Under the pieces are notes generated by a model that did no database searches, was not told where the DNA came from, and saw only the letters and a program-made list of their open reading frames with translations. A program made the position numbers and the translations under genes. A DNA stretch of 64,000 nucleotides, taken from NCBI GenBank assembly GCA_013399115.1, contig VXAA01007259.1, forward strand, positions 106,332-170,331. The letters run 5' to 3'. This stretch comes from Anseranas semipalmata (lineage: Eukaryota; Chordata; Aves; Anseriformes; Anseranatidae). Below are positions 42,061 to 64,000 of this stretch, piece by piece (the first letter of the stretch is position 1; the number at the start of each line of letters is the position of its first letter).

Positions 42061-45000
42061 AGCTCCTTTCACAGGCACCCTTTTCACCTGGCCAACCACT
42101 ATCACAAGCTTCTACAGCTGTCTGCAGCTGGTTTTAGCTTTGATACCCTGCAGATTTTGTACCCTCAGGAAATCCAGCCTCTTGTTCCAGACCCTGCGGC
42201 TGTTCTGCCTTGCATTACCTGCTGCTCTTTGTCTCCTTGTACCCAAGGCCGCGCTCTTGCCAGCTGCCAGCCACGGCTGTCTGAGCTCCCCCCATTATCT
42301 GGCTCGTGCTCAGGGGTCTTTGTTTCCTCCTCTTCTGCCCAGCCTTTCCCAGGCAGTTTTTGGCTGGATCAGCTCCCAGAACCAACGAACCTTTCCCCTC
42401 CATGAGCGGTAGTGCCCAGGCTCGCTCCTGTGGCCAGGCAGCCCGTGCCAGGTCATGGCAGCAGGGCAGGGGCGTGGGGTGCACAGGGCAATGATGCTGG
42501 AGGGGGGGCTCCTCAGCTACCCATGCTTTGTTGCACGTGGTTAGCTCAAAATATCGTGTCACGTGTAAATAAACACACTCCCCAGCACCGAGGGTCTCCA
42601 AAGAGTATTTGCAGTGAAGCACCCTTCCCCAGAGCTCATCTTTTCTTGGAAAATATGAGGGCAGTGGTATGCATAGACAAATCCTCGACAAAAAAAAAAA
42701 AAAAGTTGCGTGACGTACACAAAACACAGGCTGCAAGACAAATTGGCAACGTTTCCTCACCCAGCCTAGATGAGGTTGGGTGAAGATGAGTCCCCTCAAC
42801 TTTCCAAAACAAGAGGCCAATTCATGGCCCAGGCTAAGGAAATCCATGCGGGGCTCTCTCAGCTGCTCTGTGCATGGCTCTGAGCCCTGTGGGGACAGGC
42901 CAAAATGCCTGCAACATTAAGTCCCTGTAGAGACCTATATGCATTAAGAGACCTATACGCAAGATGAAAAAGCGTGCTAAAATATGCTTGTTGGCGTATT
43001 TGCATCTCTCCTGAGGACTGTTGCGACCGCTGCTGCCTGTACCAGCAGCAGCCTAAAGATGGTGGTAGAAAATCAAGGATCAAGGATTGCATTTCTGTCC
43101 TGAATGGTTTTAACTAAGGTGAGCCACTTTGGTGCTGAAATATTCTCCTTGAAAAATCAATTGAAATGAATCGATGAACCACCTTTCAGGTTTTTGTATT
43201 TATTTATTTCACATCAATTACCAAGACAGCAAGGGGCCCCAGCTGTGTTTAAAAGGCTACGTATTTACTAGTGGTACTGGTGTGGCTGTGATGGTCTTAG
43301 CAAATAGTCCAGAGAAGATCTGTAGTAGAGTTAATCACTATTATTACTAGCTGAGATAGGTGGCACTAAACAGACAAACATTTGGGCACACCACCTCTAG
43401 TTTAGATGTATTTTGCACAGCCTTTTCTCTGTCTTTTGTTTCCTTGTGGAAAAAAAAAAAAAATCCACATCAACATTAAAAAATAAAATTTTAAGCACTT
43501 GTATTCAGAGGTGATCACAAAATATTCTCAAAAATATTATCTCCCCCTCTTCTGCTCCCTCATTATGAGCATAATTGCTGTGCCTCTGCACACAGAACTC
43601 AGTCAAACAGGCAAGTAATTTTCTCCAGGAAAGAAATACTTTTCTTTTGAGGTCTAAAAAGCAAATAATTTGCTTTAAAGCTTAGTGGCATAATATTCAT
43701 ATATTTACAGTTTAGTACAACAGAAACGGGAAATAATTAACTTGATCACAAGCTTGGCTTGCTTTTAGTTAGTCTGATAAGTGTATGATGGCAAGTTACG
43801 ATTGTTATTGGAGGTTTAGACTGAATTTTCCATTTTTAGCTTGTTCCTAAACCCGTTTTACCTAGACAGCCTGGTCAGCTCACCCAAGTGATCGCTTGTG
43901 GTATTTGTGAAATAGAAATCTTTTTTTTTTTTTTTTTAAATTGTCGCTGAATGCTGACAAGAAAACTCATGTTTAAATAACCAGTGACCTGATGGATCAG
44001 ATCAAGTTGCACAGTTCCCAGTAGCTTCCATACGTGTCTTATCTTCAACCCAAAATACCAAATTAAAAATAGCAAAATCGGAAGAGTTTTTCTTTGAAAA
44101 ATGTCAAAATGAAACAAAACAAGAATAAAGAATAGTATGTTCTGAGACGTCAATTCATCATGTCTTCCAGGCTACTGCTTCTGGTTTAGATATTTTTTCA
44201 CATTGTTAACCTTTTTCTTGGTTTTGGTGGTTTGTTCTTTTTTTTTTTNTAAATCAACTTTGGACATCCAAAGCATACACTAAAATATACCCTAAATCAT
44301 ATTTTCTGAACAGCTGTCCCCATACTGTTTCTAGCAGCACTCATGGGCAGCAGGGATGTGTTTACTTTAATAGACATTTACTTTTAACTGGACAGTGGGT
44401 TATTTTTCTTGGAATCACTCAGAAAATATTAGGCAAGGCTGAAGCCTCCACTGGCAAGGAGATTGATCGAGCAGAATACCAGGGTAATTTTCACAAACTA
44501 TGGCAAGACCACACAAGAAAAACCCACAAAGTGAGACCTAGGGATCTTCTGGGGAAGAAAAGCTGATGCCCTGACATTATATATTTGTTCCTCTGGCTGG
44601 GGTCCCAGACCATAAGGAAGGGGAGCTCTGCTTTAAGTTAAGAGCTCTTCTTTAACCAAAGCACTCTGAGAAGAGATCTATGTGAAGCTAGCTGGTGAAG
44701 AGCTGTAGTGACGTCCTGATGTCTGGCTGGATCCCCAGTGACTCTCGTCACGGGCACAGGCCTCCTTGCCATCCCTGATGACATCTAATCGCAGGAATTT
44801 TTCTTGGAGGGCGGACTGTCCCCATATGAACCGACTGTTGTTCCCAGCACTTGGACTTCTCCCTGGGCTCTAAAAATAACAGCGGCTTTTTGTTGTATTC
44901 CCAGGCAATAAAAACAAAATCTTTCGTGCGTGCAGGCTGGCAAGAGAGGAAGAAAGAAGGGGAGTGTTGCCTCGGTCCTAGAGGACGCACGGAGCCCGCA

Positions 45001-45899
45001 CGCTATGGAAGAAGAAGAGAAGCCAGCGGGGCGGTGTTGTGGCTGCAGAGTGGGGCCACTCGTGCCCCCACTAGCAGGTCCCACCTGGCCTAAGGAGATG
45101 TCACCGGGGTGGCAAAAGGGGCTTGTCCGTGCCGTGGGGGTGCTTCGCTTCTCAGCGGCAAACATGCCCTTTACCTTGCTGCTATCTTAAGTCAATATTT
45201 ACCGGAGCATGTTGTCAGCTCTCTGCTGTGATGCCACTAATTGATTTCCATTAAATCAGAGGGTTGCTTATTTCCCAGATACAATGTCATTTGCAGTCTA
45301 ACCCCTCGAAGCCCTATCATTACTCATGAAATGTAATGTGGATCAGCTCTGCGCCTCTTTGAGCTGTACAGCTTGCAAGGCACAGGCATCTTGCAATAAA
45401 GCTAGAGAGAAACCCGATGTAGGGTACTTCTTGCTGGTTAATTAGTGTCTCCAAGTAAATTGAACCAGAAGTTCAGAGTTTCCACTGGTGACTGAGAGAC
45501 GGGAAAAGATGGATGTCAGCAGTTTGGTCGTCCTCCAAAGCACTGAAAGGCCGTACCTGGTCTGCCCGTTCAAGACAAACACCGTGCCGCAGCTCTCCGC
45601 ATGGGTGGCTACGTGGCCAGCTCAGTGCCATACGGATGCAGGGGCCTGGCATTTATTTTTCACATGGAAAAGGCCTGTTAGATGGAACATAAAGCAGCAG
45701 GGTAGGAGCCCCTGCAATCAGCATAGCCTTTGCACAGGTCAGAAGAGCATGCTTCCACAGCAAGCTCCCCGCTGGTGCGAAAAGGGCACGGTGCAGGATT
45801 TGCAGGCACCCTCGTGCTCAGCTCTCGCCGCTGCGCGGCTCATCCCTGCTCTCTGTGACTCGCCGGCCCCTCCTCTGGCTCCCAGCGTTTGAAGCTGAG

Positions 45900-45967
45900 C
45901 TCTTTGGCCAAACAGTCCTCGCTGAAATGTCAATACGCCGCCAGGACACCGGCCTGTAGGGTTCGTC
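45900..45967 (+). promoter_or_regulatory. F7: F7 proximal promoter with HNF4-like element
   Basis: CTCTTTGGCCAAAC lies at about -68 to -55 from the ATG, with a perfect palindrome TTTGGCCAAA at 45903-45912. In human F7 an HNF4-binding ACTTTG element is known at a similar distance. No TATA box is visible. Liver-type control here is inferred from position and family knowledge. Confidence 0.4.
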
Positions 45968-55803
<9,836 letters not shown>

Positions 55804-56875
55804 CAATGTTGAACCAGAGCATTTCCAGATGGTGTTAGTGACCCTTAATCCCTCTGTGACATTTTCCTATTGAAGCATTCCTTCATTAACTTAGATATGT
55901 GGTACATATGATATTAGTAATGATTTGAAATGAGCCTAATGCCTGTCTGAATACATCAAATAACTTTGATATTGTTGTAAACTTGAATGTCTTGTCAAGT
56001 GGGCACAGAAAGGCCAGACGCAGAGTCCCTTTTGTTCTTCATCCATTTTCTGGTAACAGGCAGAGCTAGACACTGGGAGAAAGACTGTCAGTAATGTGTC
56101 AAGCACACCATGATCCTTCCTCAGGCTACCCTCCCAACTTCTGATATCAGTGATGTACAGGCTTCCTGAGCGAGAAGTTGCATTAGTTTGAATAGTCATG
56201 AATGAAACCATTCTTCCACAAATGTGTGTGCAATCTCTTTTGAACATATTTACACTTCTGGCTTTCACAACTTCCTGTGCTGATGGGTCCTGTAATATAA
56301 TGATGCAACAGCAGAAGAAATAAGTGTTTCTTTTACCTTATGCTAAAGTAGCTTTCTCTTGCAGTGGTAACAGGTAGATTTGAAAGGGAGGAACTCCCTT
56401 CAGGAGTCTTCAGGACAAGAAAGCTGGGAGAAGGTTAATTCCACATTTACAGGTCTGCTATGAAAACTTGATTTTAGTCTTCTTGCATCAAATAGTCTTG
56501 TAATAAGACTATTAAGTGGAATATTTAACCCTGAATTTATGAGTGGTGAAGAATACCATTAATTTAATCTTATCTTTGCCTTGGTATTATGATCATCGAT
56601 ACAGACTGAAAACAAGTGAAAGGGAATATTTGTTTAATTTGTTGGCCAGTATAATCTAACAGTGAAATTGTGCCCTCTGTCCTTTGGCCTAAAACCAGAA
56701 GAGAAGAACTCGCTGACCATCTGCAAAACACTGGCCAAAGACAGTTCTCTGAAGCCTTAATGCATAAATGGTAGAACCTGAGGAGCTCTGAAAACACCAC
56801 AGACTACACCTTTAAAAAATATGTCTTCTTAATGTAAGCATGAGAACAAATAAAAGGTAAGGTTTTAAGATTAAA
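55804..56875 (+). other. F7: F7 3' untranslated region (end inferred)
   Basis: Non-coding sequence after the stop; the first good AATAAA is at 56849-56854. Other AATAAA copies near 57258 and 57358 could serve longer transcripts. Confidence 0.5.
56849..56854 (+). promoter_or_regulatory. F7: candidate F7 polyadenylation signal
   Basis: AATAAA in ACAAATAAAAGG, about 1.05 kb after the F7 stop codon. Confidence 0.45.
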
Positions 56876-58361
56876 CTGAGATTAAAGACGAAACTGATCA
56901 TGGCATTAATAGTTTATGTATCTTATGTAAAATTTTGGATTAATTCAAATCGTGCTGAATATCAGCTCAATCACAAAGGCTTGTCAGCAAGTAGGACACT
57001 TACTGTTGACTATGGTCTATTACTGGGGGAAAACACTGGCATTATATGGTACATACACCATGCAATACTGAACATCTTATAATCTGCATTACTGACATAG
57101 AAGAACGGTGGGCTATTCATTTAAGAACTGAATTGCGGAAGGCAGCAAACCCCAGAGACTCAGGAAACAAGAGGTCTTCAAGTATGAAAACACATCCCAG
57201 AGATTCTGATTATTCCTGAAGAAATAACAAGACTAGACCCACTCGGGGGGAGAGAAAATAAAAAAGGAAATCGTACATGCCAGCAGAAGAAGCATGCAAA
57301 ACAAACAGAAAATCAGGAAAATTCCCAGGGAGAAAGGTGACTAGGGGCAGCAGCCAGCAAATAAAATCTCATTTTCACTAAGGCACTCAGCATTGCAAAA
57401 TCATCCCTCCAGGCCTCTTGAGCTAGAATAGTTTTTGGTTTTCCAGGCTCCACAGGATGACTTCTTCTCTGTAAATACTGATATTTATGAACAGATCATC
57501 TTGCAGAAAAAGGGCAAAACACAGACAAAAACCCCAACCAGCATTAACGCTGCACGGCGTGACTTTTTCATAACAAAGCCAGGTGTTAAGTATATCTTTA
57601 ATATAACAGCCTGTTTAAACAAGCAAAGGAGATGAAGCAGACCCAACAGGCAGCCTCTTGGCAGCACCACAGCCACGGCCTCCACGGCACACAGAGCCCT
57701 CACTGGGCACCACACAGCGAAACTCCAAAAAACGGGGAGATGGAGGCCAGCTCTGGGGAGCATCTCCTTTGACGGGGGACCCCTTCCCCACCGCAGGCCA
57801 CCGAGCTGTGGGACGGCAAAGACGACAATGCTGGCATCAAGCACCAGGCTGAGGCAGCTGGGCCCTGGGGGTGTGAGAAGGCAGCGGGTGGCGGTGTTGG
57901 GGTGCAGGGTATGGGGCCTGCCAAGGGCGCTGGGGGATCTGGGGCAGGAGGCCGAGGCTTGGCTTTGCTCCCAAGCCGAGCCCTGCACCTGCCAGCGCCG
58001 AGCTGAGCAAGGCCGGCTTCGGCCAGCGCTTGCTTAATAACGTGACACATCGCTTCCCAACCTCCCCCTAAAAAATGGAATAATTAAAAAAAGTCGGCTT
58101 CCTTGTTTCTTTTTTAAAAAAAAAAAAAAAAAAAAAAAGTAGAGCCTCATCATCGGGCCACCCCCCCTGGCTGAGAAATCCCGCGGCGGCTTTCCCCCTT
58201 CCAGGGCGCTTCCGCTATTTCTGGGCAGGGTGAAGCAACGCCGCCGCAGTCTCTCCCCGCCTGGGGGGGTGAAGGCTTCGGCTCCGTCCCCGTCCCCGTG
58301 CCCGTGCCCGTGCCCGTCCCCGTCCCGCTCGGCCGGCAGCCGCGGGGCGCCCCGTGCCGCC
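56876..58361. other. F7-F10 intergenic region and F10 upstream sequence
   Basis: AT-rich to about 57600, then increasingly GC-rich. A 23-base A-run at 58116-58138 immediately precedes a CpG-rich region containing the F10 start. No gene was recognised between the two. Confidence 0.6.
58285..58326. repeat. CGTSCC hexamer tandem repeat upstream of F10 ATG
   Basis: Seven 6-bp units: CGTCCC x2, CGTGCC x3, CGTCCC x2. The array ends 35 bp before the F10 start codon, so it is probably in the promoter or 5' UTR. Confidence 0.85.
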
Positions 58362-62458
<4,097 letters not shown>

Positions 62459-64000
62459 GTAAGAAACACTCTGCATTTGTTTAGAAAATTAAGCTTCCTT
62501 ATTGCAAGGTTAAAAAGGATGCACCTCTTACATAACCACTTCCTGCTGCCTTGTTTACTCTTTTCGCTGTGGGATGCCCTCACTTCTGTGTTTCCTCTGA
62601 AAGAGGAATCTGATTGATACAGCCTTGCTGTTGCTTGAACCCTATCACTTCATTTGAGGGCAAGGTTTAGCTGCCTTCAATTCCTGGGATGATCTTTGTT
62701 GTCTCAAAAAAGGATACTGACCCTTTGCACACAAAGGATGGCAAAAAGCAGAAACCGGGCATCTGGCTTTGCCAATTAGTTATCCTCCTGCGGGTCAGCC
62801 CAGGATGGCAGAGTCCAAGATGCAAAGAGTCACAGAAGAGGGTGACACTTAAATGCTTTAGCCAACACAACCTATTAATCGGTATTGCACAATTGCTTGC
62901 CAGTTTTATGTCACCCTGCATGCCACAGTGTTGTTGATTCCTGTAAGATAGAGCATTTGATGGGAAATGTTTTCTACGGAGCTGTTTGGCATTCAAGGAA
63001 GACATCCCAGCAGATTAGCGGATACTGCCTGTCAGTCTTTTCTGTTTTCTTTTCTTTTTTTTTTTTTTTTCTGAAGGTCTGAGTTGTACTTATTAGGGTT
63101 CTATTGTTCATAATCAGTTTACATGTGCAGATTTTTAATGTATTAGTGTTTGGTAGCACGTTCTCCTGAAAGTATGTGTCCAGCCTGCATGTAAGGAGGA
63201 GTACCTCAAAAATGTTGACCAAAGACTGCTCAGTTTTGTCTTTTGAGTCTGCAGAAAATTAAGACAGTTGCCACAAAGAAGATGCAAACTTTCACAATCC
63301 TCTAAGGAGGGGGATGAACTCTGCAACCTACAGGGTGAAATTTCAAACAAAGCCTGCGTCAGTGCTGCAGTGAACAGGAGTGGAAAATTTCAAGCCATTT
63401 TCTCATGAGAATACAGGCAGTGGAACATCAATGCCAGTGCTCTGAGCGGAAATGCCAATTTCATACATCTTAAACCACAGTCCACGAATGCTTTATCGGT
63501 ATTTAGAAGTTTTGAAAACCATAGCTACCCTCAGCTAAGTCACTAGAACAATTGCTTCTTGTTTCCTTTTTTAGTAGGGGATTCTGCCATGTTTTTGTGC
63601 GATATTGATATAAAACTCAGTCCCACAGCAGCGAATACAGTATAGGAGAAAATTATGCAAGTATGGTTTCTAACAGTAGGATGCTGCTTAGCTAAGACAA
63701 CTACAGGGGCACAGAAGAGGAGGCAGAAACCAGGAGCTGTGCTGCAGGCCTCGCGTGTGCCTTTCTTTTGGTAAATGGTGGTCTCGCCTTCCCACTGTTG
63801 AGGACATCAGTCTTCAACACCTCTGTGGTGGACCACATAGATGCAGCATTTGGAGTGCAGGTGTTTGTGGCCACATTCAGGTACAGAAGGGATGTTGACT
63901 TGGGGCAGCACACAAAGCCCAGCAGATGTTCCCTGTGGCAGATGTAGCTGCAGCAGATAAGGTCACAGGTCAGAGGCATCAGGCAGGTGATAAGCTGGAT
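62459..64000 (+). other. F10: F10 intron 3 (continues past window)
   Basis: T-run near 63054-63070. The last 300 bp has a minus-strand frame open to the window edge (see findings). The EGF1 exon was not found, so it must lie beyond 64000. Confidence 0.6.

Larger units (their letters stand above)
39623..45967. other. Intergenic region between MCF2L and F7
   Basis: Apart from the CR1 and the two candidate exons, I see no gene. Minus-strand open frames near 42215-42847 cross poly-A/T runs and look like noise. Also present: a short palindrome at 43658-43676, an A-run at 43449-43462, a T-run at 43920-43937, one ambiguous base at 44249, a moderately GC-rich patch about 44740-45170, and an ordered low-repeat stretch at 45190-45430. 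Confidence 0.6.

Noticed and set aside
42215..42847. 210-codon minus-strand open frame between MCF2L and F7
   Set aside because: It crosses a poly-A/T run, reading as repeated phenylalanines, and shows no recognisable domain or codon pattern.
58230..58361. In-frame 44-codon N-terminal extension of F10
   Set aside because: The frame is open but begins at GTG, not ATG. The ATG at 58362 has a perfect Kozak context and starts a proper signal peptide.

Overview
The window is vertebrate nuclear DNA, almost certainly from a bird. It has long AT-rich introns with GT-AG splice sites, polyadenylation signals and microsatellites. It also has two CR1 LINE fragments; one carries the ATTCTGTGA-type terminal repeat and the other its reverse complement. 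I read it as a Gallus-like locus, but species is an inference. The order MCF2L, F7, F10, all on the + strand, matches the arrangement known from human 13q34.

Region 1 (1-39.6 kb): the 3' part of MCF2L, a Rho-family guanine nucleotide exchange factor. Thirty exons could be placed by hand. They splice in one frame for 1110 residues, from the second half of a CRAL-TRIO/Sec14 domain through a spectrin-like region, DH, PH and SH3 domains to a stop at 37430-37432. Three exons between PH and SH3 (31257-31343, 32212-32271, 32632-32706) begin and end in the same phase, so each can be skipped without changing frame. A 3' UTR of about 2 kb follows. It has several AATAAA signals and four exact Pumilio-type UGUANAUA motifs, one overlapping the first signal. 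The first MCF2L intron in the window holds a decayed LINE reverse-transcriptase fragment on the minus strand.

Region 2 (39.6-46 kb): between MCF2L and F7. It contains a minus-strand CR1 3' end (41617 to about 42060) and two splice-bounded segments (41014-41095, 41522-41639). These would join in frame to the SH3 exon of MCF2L and end at a stop inside the CR1.

Region 3 (45968-56.9 kb): complete F7 (coagulation factor VII), eight exons, 425 residues. Layout is signal peptide, propeptide, Gla, two EGF domains and an S1 protease with an intact triad. A roughly 1 kb + strand CR1 sits in intron 1.

Region 4 (58.1-64 kb): the start of F10 (coagulation factor X). A CpG-rich promoter region, signal-peptide exon, propeptide/Gla exon and 25-bp aromatic-stack exon are present; the rest lies beyond the window. 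The first three coding exons of F7 and F10 have identical lengths (70, 161, 25) and phases, as expected of tandem duplicates. F7 and F10 act together in the liver-derived clotting cascade: factor VIIa with tissue factor activates factor X. MCF2L is a signalling gene and is a neighbour only by ancient linkage.

I found no RNA genes, CRISPR arrays, operons or novel enzyme systems. The observations most worth following are the PH-SH3 cassette exons, the candidate alternative MCF2L terminus ending in a CR1, and the Pumilio motif cluster. All coordinates were read by eye.
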